This document shows positions 33,252-45,447 of a stretch of 64,000 bases of DNA, in pieces. Source of the stretch: Strigamia acuminata (taxonomy: Eukaryota; Arthropoda; Chilopoda; Geophilomorpha; Linotaeniidae). Numbering within the stretch: the first letter of the stretch is position 1; every line of letters starts with the position of its first letter. The position numbers were made by a program, and so were the translations under genes. The notes beneath the pieces were generated by a model that was not told the DNA's origin, did no database searches, and worked only from the letters and a program-made list of their open reading frames with translations. The stretch spans positions 52,273,162 to 52,337,161 of the forward strand of contig OX442314.1 in NCBI GenBank assembly GCA_949358305.1. The letters are read 5' to 3'.

Positions 33252-33512
33252 TTATATTTGTATTTGGGAGTGAATTGATGCTTGGTGCTTGGCTAGGGTT
33301 GCAACTTGAAATGCTGGGTTAACTCAAAGCGTGTGTTTTATATGAAGTCGACTCTGGGCACGTCGTTTATACGCGCCGTAATCACGTGTAATGAACGTTT
33401 CTATTTTGAGATTCCTTATCCGGCCACGTTTTTCAAACGTTATGGAAACGATTTTAAAACAAACCAGTTCAATTACCAGAACATTAGCGAAATTTGAAAT
33501 TTTGAAATTCAT

Positions 33513-34215
33513 TCTCTACGACAGCGTTTCCCAAACTGAGGTGCGGTGGCTGTCAAGAGGAAAAGTGCTAACAAGACTTGTGGAACTCCGCGAAGAAGTT
33601 GCAATATTTTTGGGCGAGAAAAATGATGCAGCAAAATCATTGCGTGATGTGGAATTTGTTATAAAGCTCACATATTTGGCAGACATATTCACGAAACTCA
33701 ATGAATTAAATTTATACTTGCAAGGCACAGGAGGAACCGATATATTTGCAGTTCATGACAAAATTAGAAGATTCATCAAAAAAACTCCCTACTGTGGAAA
33801 AAAAATATTGAAAATCGCAACTATGACATTTTTTAAACATTTCAGACTTTTGTAATCGAAAATGATGTAAACGTGTCTGATAGCATAATTGCTGATATCT
33901 CAGAACATTTGAACGCATTGAAAGAGAATTTTGATTATTACAGTACTTTATCCAAGAAATGAAAAACTGTGAGGAGAAGAACTGCATTGTGAATCCCTTC
34001 CAAGAAGACATAACTACTGGGATATCAACAAAAGCTGATGAAGAACTTATCGACCTATCTGAAAGAATTTTAATCCTGACAAATTGATACAATTCTGGCT
34101 GTCTGTTCAAGAAACTTGTCCAATTCTTTCTACCGAAGCTTTGAAGACACTGCTCCCTTTCTCATCTTCATACTCGTGTGAAGTTGGATTCTCGGCAATG
34201 GCAAAATCATTATGC
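33513..34215 (+). pseudogene. hAT transposase remnant (ZBED5/SCAND3-like)
   Basis: The translation contains TEVRWLSRGKVLTRLVELRE, then LTYLADIFTKLNELNLYLQG, and after frame changes IQFWLSVQETCPILS and LLPFSSSYSCEVGFSAM. These are the RNase H-fold and C-terminal dimerisation blocks of hAT transposases of the type also domesticated as vertebrate ZBED5. Stops and shifts occur between 33855 and 34080. The 5' end starts at CAGCGTTTCCCAAACTG (33522-33538), which is itself a typical hAT terminal inverted repeat, joined directly to the middle of the transposase, so an internal deletion is likely. Confidence 0.7.
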
Positions 34216-34400
34216 TACCAAAATATGCATTATCTCACGGCAAAATGCATTATTTCACCACAAAATGCATTATTTCACCAAAAAATGCATCCTTTTGCAT
34301 AACAATGCATTTTTTTCTGTTCAAAATTAATTTCTTTCTTATAAAAATGCACTTTTGCGTTTGCAAACGCATATTTGCACTTGTGTGGAATGTTTGGGGG
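34205..34400. repeat. Degenerate AAAATGCATTATTTCACC tandem repeat
   Basis: Five to six units containing ATGCAT (AAAATGCATTATTTCACC and variants) follow the hAT remnant and may belong to its 3' sub-terminal region. Confidence 0.5.
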
Positions 34401-34619
34401 TCCCTGACACAAGTGCTCCATGTCCTTCTTTCCCAAACCAATTTAAATGTGATCAGTGAACTCTAAAACGCGGTTAGCTCGTTTAAAACACGAAAATTGA
34501 TGCAAATAATGGAAATAAATAAAATTTAATAAAAATACAATTTACACACGACCTCCGAGATATACAATATATACAATGTGCAACGGTAATAACACTGTAC
34601 TGCACATTGCCGTAAAAAG

Positions 34620-37600
34620 TTATTTCGGAGTATCTCTATACGACTTTTTCCACCAATGACGTTTCTGTTTAGGTAACGGCGCTTCTTGTAATCCCGCGAG
34701 AAACTCCCGATATTCGTGCCCGCGCGGCACATTCGTTAAAGACGAAATCCGATCATCTTTCGGTTCTTTATTGTCCGGCACTCTTAAGTGATGCTCTTGA
34801 CTTTTCATCATCATATCGTGAAGCAAATGTGATTCGCTCTCGGTAGCTCCTAATGGTAGCGGTGCTTCTAGGACCTGTCTCTCATCGTCTTCTGTTAACA
34901 GGTAACGAGCCGTCACTGCAATTGCCACTGCACCCACAGGAGCCGTGATAAGAATGGCCAAAGCAGAAATGCTCATTATCTATTGCGAATAGGAAAAAAT
35001 TGGCAATCGCCATTAGAAAGATGGTACGTTTACACGAGTAATATCCTGAGTGCTAAATACGAGTGGTCGTAACGGTAATTCGTTATAATGATAATTCGTT
35101 ATAACGAGAAATCGTTATAACAATAACTCGTTATGTCAAATGACATTTTTAGGTATTCGTTATATTGATAATTCCTTATATCGAATGACATTTTTAGGTA
35201 TTCGTTATATCGAATGACATTTTTAGGTATTCGTTATATCGAATGACATTTTTAGGTATTCGTTATATCGAATGACATTTTTAGGTATTCGTTATATCGA
35301 ATGACATTTTTAGGTATTCGTTATATCGAATGACATTTTTAGGTATTCGTTATATCGAATGACATTTTTAGGTATTCGTTATATCGATAATTCCTTATAT
35401 CGAATGACATTTTTAGGTATTTGTTATATCGATAATTTCTTATATCGAATGACATTTTTAGGTGTTCGTTATATCGATAATTCCTTATATCGAATGACAT
35501 ATTTAGGTTAGGTATTCGTTATATCGATAATTAGTTATACAGCGAAAACTCTTTATAATGAATCGGAAGAAACCCAAAAATCTATTCGTTATAACAAGAA
35601 TTCGCTAACGAGAATTCGTTTAACGAGAATTCGTTATAACGAGAATTCGTTATAACTAGAATTCGTTATAACTAGAATTCGTTATAACGAGAATTCGTTA
35701 TAACGAGAATTCGTTATAACGAGAATTCGTTATAACGAGAATTCGTTATAACGAGAATTCGTTATAACGATAATTCGTTATATCGAATTTTTTTCAACAT
35801 GGTGTTCTATGGCCGGCCAACCAAACCAGCCATTTTTAGGTATTCGTTATATCGATAATTCGTTATATCGCGATTCGTTATAAATAGTTTCGACTGTATT
35901 GTCACAACACTAATCTTTTGTTTACGTTTTGTGCGTACTCCAATTCGTTTTCTAAACCTGTTGTATTGCCTTTTTGAATATGATCCAATGCAACCGGTCC
36001 CATAGCAGCCTAGACAAAAATGGCCACTTTTTCATTGTGTTTCAATGCCAAACCATTGGTTTTATACTTGCACAGTTGCTTTCGGTAGCCACGCCAATGC
36101 AATAAAGATCCTTTCTTTAAACGTGAAACCACAACCCCAAACCACGGAAGCGGCAGTCACGGACCGCAACGAAAGTCCAATAGCTAAAACACCGAGGCCT
36201 CTATCTGAAATTAAACAATTCCAAACTAATCAAGCAACAACAATCTGCAAAAGCAGACTGGACACCTTACATATTGTATCAGGATTCATTTCAGCAAAAC
36301 AAATTTCCTTGCCAACCAAACCAAACAACATCGGTTGAAAGAACATCCACAACCTCGCGTACTGATGAGAAATCTCTCTCTGCAAATTGTCATCGATTAA
36401 AAACCAATGCAGCCACCATTCATTAATGCTCATAATCACCAAACCAGCAGATGACAAATCCTCTCTCCAGTTGTAACCGCTAACAAAGGACAAAACCATG
36501 CAACTCATGGCCCCCGCGCCAGGGAAGCCAACCTTTTGAGAACCAAACAAACCGGCAGTGCTGGCAACAAAAAGCAATCCCATTCTCAACCAGGCCACAT
36601 AACGAGGTCTCTGCAAAGACACAAAATACACTCATAAGTAAAAAAGCTGCTATTTTTGCGGACTAAAAACAATAAAATTGCGGGCGGAAAGCGGATCAAA
36701 AAACAGCCCTTTTGCAGACGCATTGCGGAGTTATTGCGGGCTCATTTTTGGGTGTAAATAATAATTTTTTGAACCTAAAAATGAATTTTTGGTCCAGAAA
36801 TTAAATTTTTGGTCCAGAAATTAAATTTTTGGTCCAAAAGATGAATTTTTGGTCCAAAAGATAAATTTTTGGTCCAAAAGATGAATTTTTAATCCAAAAG
36901 ATAAATTTTTGGTCCAAAAGATGAATTTTTGGTCCAAAAGATGAATTTTTGGTCCAAAAGATGAATTTTTGGTCCAAAAGATGAATTTTTGGTCCAAAAA
37001 ATGAATTTGTGGTCAAAAAAATAAATTTGTGGTCCAAAAAATGAATTTTTGGTCCAAAAAATGAATTTTTGATCGAAAAAAAGAATTTTTGATCGAAAAA
37101 AAGAATTTTTGATCCAAAAAATGAATATTATTTTTGCAAGACACCCAACTTGCGGTACAACGGTCCGATTGCAGAAATTGCGGACCAAAAAAATCCTCAG
37201 AATGCAAAAATTTTGGTGTCAAAATGCTCCATTTGCCCTATCCACAAGTATGGAAACATTTTAAACAACATTTATTTTCCGCAAAAATACCAGCTTTACT
37301 CATAAGTAAAAATCTTAAAAATTTAACGAGTTTATATTCACCCCTGACAACGGGTCTGGGAAGTACCACAGTAATATTCCTACAACTGTTCCGTACAAAA
37401 TGCCAATACACACTTCTATTGGTCCGTGAAATATCGACATCAATAGTTCCTCTATGCAGGGAAAAGTATATTAACATTTCAGCATTACAAAACTCTACTG
37501 TTTTACCTTTTGAAAACGTGATGCTCATGCAAACTCCGAACCCACCAATTGCAAGAACATCATCGATGCTGGACGACGCTATGAGTAACGTCGGAAGTCC

Positions 37601-40600
37601 TTTTTCTGCAGACAAATGACGCCTTTGGACGAGCAGCATTCCAGGTACGACAACGGCCGGAGAAACAGCGGCAAGGGTAAAACTTGAACAGAATTTTTCT
37701 TATTAAAATACCATACGGCACACCTTTACATCAATGCCTACCCGAGCATAAAACAATACATCCAGGCCATCCCGAGTAAAAAGTGAGCAGCCACGGTCGA
37801 TACGAGAGCCTCAACTACACAAGGAGCAAACGCCAAGCGGAAGCAAACAAAACTTAAACGACGCAAGGCTGTGGGATTCAGCCCTAATCCTGCTCGAGTT
37901 AAAATGATTCCTAATGCGGTACTCCTGTAACGTAAACAACATTGTAACCCGAGTTAGGTAAAGATGCGATTAGATATATTAGACAGTGGTCGGCAATTAA
38001 TTTTAAGTGGGGTCCAGATACTATTGAAAATTTTTATCGAGGTCCAGAAAAAAACACTTAAAAACCTTACTAAAAACTTAAGAAAACGAAAAAAAACACT
38101 TAAAAACCAAATAAACCCCCCCAATAAACACACACAACCCAAAAATAACCAAAAATGAATTTTTGGTCCAGAAATTAAATTTTTGATCCAAAAAAAGAAT
38201 TTTTCATCCAAAAAAGGAATTTTTGATTCAAAAAAAAAATTTTTGGTCCAAAAGATGATTTTTTGGTCCAAAAGATGAATTTTTGGTCCAAAAGATGAAT
38301 TTTTGGTCCAAAAGATGAATTTTTGGTCCAAAAGATGAATTTTTGGTCCAAAAGATGAATTTTTGGTCCAAAAGATGAATTTTTGGTCCAAAAGATGAAT
38401 TTTTGGTCCAAAAGATGAATTTTTGGTCCAAAAGATGAATTTTTGGTCCAAAAGATGAATTTTTGGTCCAAAAGATGAATTTTTGGTCCAAAAGATGAAT
38501 TTTTGGTCCAAAAGATGAATTTTTGGTCCAAAAGATGAATTTTTGGTCCAAAAGATGAATTTTTGGTCCAAAAGATGAATTTTTGGTCCAAAAGATGAAT
38601 TTTTGGTCCAAAAGATGAATTTTTGGTCCAAAAGATGAATTTTTGGTCCAAAAGATGAATTTTTGGTCCAAAAGATGAATTTTTGGTCCAAAAGATGAAT
38701 TTTTGGTCCAAAAGATGAATTCTTGGTCCAAAAGATGAATTCTTGGTCCAAAAGATGAATTTTTGGTCCAAAAGATGAATTTTTGGTCCAAAAGATGAAT
38801 TTTTGGTCCAAAAGATGAATTTTTGGTCCAAAAGATGAATTTTTGGTGCAAAAGATGAATTTTTGGTGCAAAAGATGAATTTTTGGTCCAAAAAATGAAT
38901 TTTTGGTCCAAAAGATGAATTTTTGGTTCAAAAGATGAATTTTTGGTCCAAAAGATGAATTTTTGGTTCAAAAGATGAATTTTTGGTCCAAAAGATGAAT
39001 TTTTGGTCCAAAAGATGAATTTTTGGTCCAAAAGATGAATTTTTGGTCCAAAAGATGAATTTTTGGTCCAAAAGATGAATTTTTGGTCCAAAAGATGAAT
39101 TCTTGGTCCAAAAGATGAATTCTTGGTCCAAAAGATGAATTTTTGGTCCAAAAGATGAATTTTTGGTCCAAAAGATGAATTTTTGGTCCAAAAGATGAAT
39201 TTTTGGTCCAAAAGATGAATTTTTGGTCCAAAAGATGAATTTTTGGTTCAAAAGATGAATTTTTGGTCCAAAAGATGAATTTTTGGTCCAAAAGATGAAT
39301 TTTTGGTCCAAAAGATGAATTTTTGGTCCAAAAGATGAATTTTTGGTCCAAAAGATGAATTTTTGGTCCAAAAGATGAATTCTTGGTCCAAAAGATGAAT
39401 TCTTGGTCCAAAAAATGAATTTTTGGTCCAAAAGACAAATTTTTGGTCCAAAAGATAAATTTTTGGTCCAAAAGATGAATTTTTGGTCCAAAAAATGAAT
39501 TTTTGGTCCAAAAGATGAATTTTTGGTTCAAAAGATGAATTTTTGGTCCAAAAGATGAATTTTTGGTTCAAAAGATGAATTTTTGGTCCAAAAGATGAAT
39601 TTTTGGTCCAAAAGATGAATTTTTGGTCCAAAAGATGAATTTTTGGTCCAAAAGATGAATTCTTGGTCCAAAAGATGAATTCTTGGTCCAAAAGATGAAT
39701 TTTTGGTCCAAAAGATGAATTTTTGGTCCAAAAGATGAATTTTTGGTCCAAAAGATGAATTTTTGGTCCAAAAGATGAATTTTTGGTCCAAAAGATGAAT
39801 TTTTGGTCCAAAAGATGAATTTTTGGTCCAAAAGATGAATTTTTGGTTCAAAAGATGAATTTTTGGTCCAAAAGATGAATTTTTGGTCCAAAAGATGAAT
39901 TTTTGGTCCAAAAGATGAATTTTTGGTCCAAAAGATGAATTTTTGGTCCAAAAGATGAATTTTTGGTCCAAAAGATGAATTCTTGGTCCAAAAGATGAAT
40001 TCTTGGTCCAAAAAATGAATTTTTGGTCCAAAAGACAAATTTTTGGTCCAAAAGATAAATTTTTGGTCCAAAAGATGAATTTTTGGTCCAAAAGATGAAT
40101 TTTTGGTCCAAAAGATGAATTTTTGGTCCAAAAGATGAATTTTTGGTCCAAAAGATGAATTTTGGACACAAAAACACAAAAACACAAAAAAAACAAAAAA
40201 AAAACAGGAAAAACAAGAAAAAAACACCGAAAAACCAAAGATTCCGGATACGGACCGCGGCCCGCCTATCACTTACCGTATAACTACGACAGTTGCTTTC
40301 AGGTCTTCCGCAGGTGCAAAAAAAGGGAAAGGAAACGGTATGTTCCCCAACGCCATTCCAGTTAAGAGCATACCTGCAAGACAAGACTCAAAACACTATA
40401 AATTACACATTGGCGTTATCTACCAAACAAAGGCGGCAGGTGAAGCAACTTGATTAATTCCCCTCCTATAAACGCAGTAGTTTCAATAAAAAACACCGTC
40501 CACACTATTCCGCCAGGATACACATCGTCTCCAAATATGCCAAAGAGAGTAATCCACACGCAGGCGACGATTAGAATAAAGTAAATCACTTTCGCCGGAT

Positions 40601-41091
40601 ATCTGTGCGGTGGACAGCGGAATAGGTCCATACAACTTTGCATAAACGTGGGATGGTCGTCCAACGGGTGATTCTCGTACAGGCATTTCCCGCACCATTT
40701 TGGACACGGGGCGGCCGTTCGCACTATAACTGTGTCTGGAGGATAAACAACTGATTCTCTGGCTGAAATTTAAAAGAGATAAAATCAAATTTGTGTCGAG
40801 TATTTGTTTCGGGCTCGGAAATACGTACGTGTGCTTCTGAAAATAGATTTTCTTCTTGGTGGTTGAGTAATCGGTTCGCCTTCGCCTATTTAACGAACGA
40901 ATGGATTATAATGTGTATTTTTTTTGGTTTTTAAATAAAAGAGATTTGTTTTTACTTCCACTCCTGCTAATACTTTCCGTGTTTTTACTTCCGCCGCTCA
41001 TGCTGCTGCTTCCCATGCGATTTGGAGGTGGCATTGGCTTGCGTCGGTCACCACCACCTCTTGGCCTCGCACTCGTCGAAGGCACGTCCAT
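34620..41091 (-). CDS. SLC9B2: Na+/H+ antiporter of the SLC9B/NHA (CPA2) family, 11 exons
   Basis: Exons in transcript order are 41091-40989, 40885-40829, 40762-40424, 40373-40277, 37924-37742, 37682-37507, 37451-37342, 36610-36271, 36204-36068, 36009-35926 and 34979-34620. All junctions are GT-AG with consistent phase, and the sum is 1986 nt (661 aa plus stop). The basic cytosolic N-terminus is followed by hydrophobic segments matching SLC9B2/NHA2 throughout: YPGGIVWTVFF, ALGIILTRAGLGLNP, AAVSPAVVVPGMLL, the ion-binding pair in SSSIDDVLAIGGF (Asp300-Asp301), FHGPIEVCIGI, ALAWLPKATVQAAMG and ALAILITAPVGAV. The C-terminal tail is about 90 aa. It exchanges Na+ (or Li+) for H+ across the plasma or an endomembrane. 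The first-exon donor (GTAAAA) is the least certain junction. Most introns are 50-103 bp; three are swollen by tandem repeats. Confidence 0.88.
35040..35905. repeat. Tandem repeats in SLC9B intron 10
   Basis: Two arrays sharing a CGTTATA core. One has units of about 29 bp built on TTTTTAGGTATTCGTTATAT plus CGAATGACA, about 10 copies, 35128-35560. The other has 16-bp units CGTTATAACGAGAATT, about 11 copies, 35585-35790, each containing the palindrome TTATAA and a GAATTC. Together they fill most of the intron. Confidence 0.85.
36775..37125. repeat. 20-bp satellite, about 17 units, in SLC9B intron 7
   Basis: The unit is AAAAGATGAATTTTTGGTCC with variants (TAAATTT, GATCGAAAAAAAG). The same family as the large array at 38155-40160. 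Confidence 0.9.
38155..40160. repeat. 20-bp satellite, about 100 units, in SLC9B intron 4
   Basis: A highly homogeneous array of AAAAGATGAATTTTTGGTCC. Variant units mark a higher-order structure: paired GAATTCTTGG units recur near 38720, 39100, 39380, 39660 and 39980, and an AAAGACAAAT/AAAGATAAAT pair recurs at about 39434 and 40034, exactly 600 bp (30 units) apart. This points to recent expansion by unequal exchange. The unit is not a multiple of three, so all three minus-strand frames are open and encode the same 20-residue period; these are not genes. Confidence 0.95.
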
Positions 41092-43060
41092 AGTTTTATT
41101 GAATTCTCTTTGAAATCACGCTTGAATGCATGCTTTTATTCAACAAACATTTCCACCATTTAAAAACAGCAGAAACAATCGTATTCTAAATTCGGCTCTA
41201 CGGAGCTTGTTTGTTTGTTTGTTTGTTTGTTTGTTTTGTCACCAGCTGGCGCGGTTATCACTAAAGTGGCAAAGTTAGACATTAAAAGATTAAAATAGAA
41301 CTGTAATGCCAAGTTTGTCGACGATTGCGAATTCTAGCGGAAAAGGGCGCGGATTTTATGGACAGATTGTGCGGCACACTGGGACTGCACTTTGGAGATT
41401 CACAAAGTCGATTTGTAATTAATTCTAATCGAAACTGTGTATAATTACGGATTTTACTGATTTTCTGGATCCTCGAAATAAAACATGCCTTTTTAGATTA
41501 AGAACAAGTTTATTATAATTTCTGGGAATCGCAAATACAAATTCAAGGGAACAAAGGGTGAAACTAGACAATTTACGACACTTTTACAGCACTTCCAGTC
41601 ACGGGTCAACGAATATCGCTCAAAAGCACATCCTGCGTGTTGGTTTCTCTGCGCTGCACCGCGCTATTTCACTCGAACTCGTACGACTTTGCTATTTCTA
41701 AGAGCGCCAGTTTTTACATGGACATCACGGTGTGACGAGCAGCCATCTGCGTTGCAGGAGCGGTTAATTTGGATGGTGTAATCGGAAGAAGTCCGCTTTC
41801 GATCGCGAAGGCAGCCCTGGCGTGCCTGGTAGGAGGATTGGGGAAGTGGGAGATGCGAGCGAGGCGACGATTATGAAGCTGTACACGCTGATCCACCCCA
41901 TCCCAGCCCAGATGTTCCCTGATGATTTCGTGTTTGCCATTCCGATCGCTAAGTCTGATGGCCTAGTCTGATTACTCAGAACTGCAGTTGAACTACTGCT
42001 ACGAGGAAAAGTAGTTCCCTATAATTTTTAGTCTTTTCCAGAAAAAAATAAAAAAAAATAATAATAATAATAGAAATAAAATATGTTTTCTATTTTTGAA
42101 ATAAAGTTTTATGTTGTTTTTAATTAAAATGCAATTTCCAAACAATAGGAAATTGATTGCAATGTCTGTACTTCTATTTATATCTGTATGTCTGTATCAC
42201 AGTGTACTGTGGTCTGTATAATGCATTTCTGGTGTTTTGGTTCTTTTTTCTGTATCAATAACACAAGTGAGATGGCTCGGCCAATGGGGGCCAAGCTTCC
42301 AGGGATCCTCTTGAGTGTGGAAAGAGTATAGTAATTATTATTTGTTAATTATACACTTTGATTTATACTGTATGATTATTTTCAATGCATGATTCGTTCT
42401 GTATAATGTTATTACGATTCTGTTGTCATGTGTTGTGACTCATAATAGCCTTGAACTCAGATTTGTTCACTCTGTTGTTGCTTGGCTTAGGCATTTTCAA
42501 GCACATTGGAAAATGTTTTGTCATTTGAACTCACCAAACATCATAATTGTTTCCACAGCCATTTCTGTGATATTTCTGTGTTAGCCATTGAAAATCCACT
42601 TCAGTCTGATGCTGTATGAGACGAAAAAAAGTGTCCAACTATGGGAATTGAGCTAGTAGAAGAAGTGATGATCAGGTCGCTTCCTAACAATGAAAAACTA
42701 AAACAATTATCCTTCTTTCAGAGAGCAGAGCACATTCCCTGGTGCTGAGTAATTTCCCAAACGTTACTATTAGGGTGTTAAAAATTAATGGGTTGTTGTT
42801 TATTGTCACACTATTTATTCTTTATTTTTCACTAAAATTGATTTTATTCCGCACTACTTTTTTTCGCACAAATTTTACTTTTTTTTGCACTGCAGATTAC
42901 TTAATGCCACACTAATTTTTTTACACTATTTGATTTTATTGCACACTGAAAATAACTGAATTCCTCACTAAAGTTTAAAATTATACCAACAGCGCCTTTT
43001 TGGCTTAAGATGGCCTACCCGGTTGTTGGTAGACTACTTCACTTTTTGTGCACGGTGAAC
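41092..43060. other. No host gene seen; one retroelement-like minus-strand ORF
   Basis: Contains a (TTTG)n microsatellite at 41208-41236 in the SLC9B 5' flank, an (AAT)n run near 42055, and AT-rich sequence. At 41714-41950 the minus strand encodes HEIIREHLGWDGVDQRVQLH and then RRLARISHFPNPPTRH, which resembles the region near the C-terminus of LINE ORF2 proteins; it is partial and unassigned. Confidence 0.4.
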
Positions 43061-43067
43061 CAAAAGA

Positions 43068-44262
43068 ATGCCCAACATGAGAAATGAATCGGGGAAAGAG
43101 GACATGGTTCTGGACATGGTCAAGCCATATTTTGGTTCTGGGAGGGGAGTGACGGCAAATAATTCTTTTTCAAGTAAGGCTTTAGTCGATGAGTTATTGC
43201 TGCAGAATTTGACTTATTTGGGCACTATTCGCAAGAATAAAAGGAAATTACCACCTGTCTTAACCAATGTAAAGGGTCATTGATATTGTGAAAACCAATC
43301 GTTTTACAAGTTTATCACACTCACTTTTACATTTTCTTTAATGTGTCCATTTTATTATAATTTGTTCTATTTCATTTTGTTTTATTGATTTATTAATATT
43401 TCCATTTTATTTGATCTGATTCTGTAATATTTTGTTTTGCTAACTTTTATTTTATATTTTAATAGTATTTAAGTGGGTTAGATTTTATTTTTGGTTTGAT
43501 TCGGCCTCAGCACCCAACTTTGGAATGTGGCTGAGGCAATAAAGAGAGCAGTTTTTGAATCAACACATCCGAACATCACGACGCCAAGATTACTAACAGA
43601 GATAACAAAAAGCCTAATATCATTCTTATGCATAATTTGACAATGGGCGGTGTAGATACTATGGATCACTTACTCGTGCCAAAGAGCATCACGGCAATGA
43701 CTAATGAAAACCTTTTTTTAAATGATTGACACTGCAGCCTTCAATGCATTCATTATTTGGAAGCAAAATATTCCTAAATGGCAACAAAATACTTCTTGTG
43801 GCCGTCGCGTATTTCTTACTCAACTGGCTCTCGATCTTGTGACAGATCATGTTGAGAGGAGATGGAAGTCACACAAGCTGCACTTAAAAATAGCATCTGA
43901 TTGGATGCTGCATGTTCCGACACTAGCGCCCTCTACACATTTAGTAGCGAACTAAAAAAAAAAACCTAAACATCACTTCAACTAATTATTGATCTGCAAA
44001 TTGTCCATATATTCGTAATGCCGGCACATTTTACCCTTATGCCTCCGAGAGTTAAAGCCAGACCAACCATCTCTGAAAGTCCTAATTTATCAGCGTTTCA
44101 TCATCAGACGAACAACATGGATACTTGCAACAAATGCATATCCAAACAAGCGTGCCACTTCCACTGGCGGAACAATGCTGTGGTCATTTGCAGAAGTATT
44201 TTTGTGAGAACTGCTGCCAAAAATCGGACAAGGAATGTGCGACAAAAGTTAGGTGGCTCGTG
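43068..44262 (+). pseudogene. piggyBac transposase remnant
   Basis: Three pieces in order match piggyBac (DDE_Tnp_1_7) transposases. The first is at 43080-43280: DMVKPYFGSGRGVTANNSF, ELLLQNLTYLGTIRKNKR. The second is at 43630-43950: LTMGGVDTMDHLL, then AAFNAFIIWKQNIPKW and LVTDHVERRW. The third is a Cys-rich C-terminal finger around 44115-44250 (CNKCISKQACHFHW). AT-rich filler at 43285-43600 separates the first two, and several stops and shifts break the frame. A TTAA target site could not be identified. Confidence 0.75.
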
Positions 44263-44560
44263 ACGTGCAACTATTCCTTGAGCGCATTTTGCAAGGCCAA
44301 AACTGGACCAACCGAATACGGGTCTCTCTTCAACCGCCGCAGAGGAGACTTCAAGATTTCCAGACCATCTACACCGCCAGCAGTTCCAAAAGTGATGAGA
44401 AGGTGGGAGCAGCCGGCGTGTGTTATGGACGAAGCATTTCCAAAGTTTTAAATGGAAATGCATCGCCATTCGAGATGAAACTCGAAAGAATCACTGTACA
44501 ACATCATGGACTGCAATCACGAAACAAGCAGGGATTTGTAATGCAGGGAAGCATTACATA

Positions 44561-45357
44561 TTAGACTTCTAAACCCCTTCTACACTTTTCTTCAATCTTT
44601 TAAAATATTTTTTTTTTCAAATTTTCCTTCCATTTGTCCAATTTTCATTACATTACATCACGTTTCGGTCACGGCTTCAGTCAGGTGGCGCTCCGCTTCA
44701 CTTAAATTTTGCCGTAATTTGCTTTTTTCGCCTTTATTACTATCTTTGATCCAAACACTAATGACGCCATCGTTTTCAGCGCCAAATTACACGTAGGAAA
44801 CCTTATTTAATCATTAAAATTGTTCAGTTTTAAAAATCAGTCTTTTTCAAATTTCCCACCAAATTTGCCATGTGGTCGCCGACTTTGGTGGATCGTAACG
44901 GTACTTTTTCTTGACCAAATTAAAAAATAAAAGATACAGGCAGGTGCAGATTTGGATTTCCAGTCGAATGAGACTGGTTTCAAAATTTATAAATCTCATT
45001 TCGAGATAGAAAACAGCATTTTTCAGTTCGCGACGAAGATTTTTGCCTCCATTATAGCTTACGGGATCCGCCAGGTGACGCTGTTTTCCATTACATTTCG
45101 CCATAATTTAGCATTTTCTCCATTTTAACTATATTTAATGCCAATTTCATATTTATAATTGGAAAGTAGACCAAAAACTGCACCAGAAAAGTCTACTTTC
45201 CAATCGTCTGATTAATTTTTTAATTCTTTTTTTTGGGATATTACATAAACCGGAAGTACCGGAAGTAGAAACATTACAATCAGGTCACTTGACCGGACGT
45301 TGAAGACAGACAGAGCCGTTTCATTAGACTTTCTAAACATCAGGTTTAGAAGTCTAA
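44561..45357. mobile_element. Non-autonomous element with 15-bp terminal inverted repeats
   Basis: It starts TTAGACTTCTAAACC and ends with the exact reverse complement. The interior has two degenerate direct repeats (around 44685-44760 and 45070-45140, both with CAGGTG(G/A)CGCT and TTGCTTTTTTCGCC/TTAGCATTTTCTCC). No coding. The target duplication is ambiguous, and the right end folds on itself (TTAGACTTTCTAAAC-ATCA-GGTTTAGAAGTCTAA), so the boundary is slightly uncertain. Confidence 0.5.
45159..45206. repeat. Perfect 14-bp inverted repeat, 20-bp loop
   Basis: ATTGGAAAGTAGAC and GTCTACTTTCCAAT flank a 20-base loop inside the element at 44561-45357. Confidence 0.7.
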
Positions 45358-45447
45358 AAGTAATCAATCATTTATACAGACTGCTTAGACGCGCTGCAGC
45401 GTCCGAGTGCGCAAAAACCTCAAGTGTCATTACTATTTACTATTTCA

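Noticed and set aside
38155-40160. CRISPR-like regular array
   Set aside because: Units are contiguous 20-mers with no unique spacers, in a eukaryotic intron. It is a satellite.
37954-40384. Series of long minus-strand ORFs (up to 327 codons) over the 20-bp satellite
   Set aside because: All are readings of the same short tandem unit in three frames; there is no independent gene signal and they lie in an SLC9B intron.
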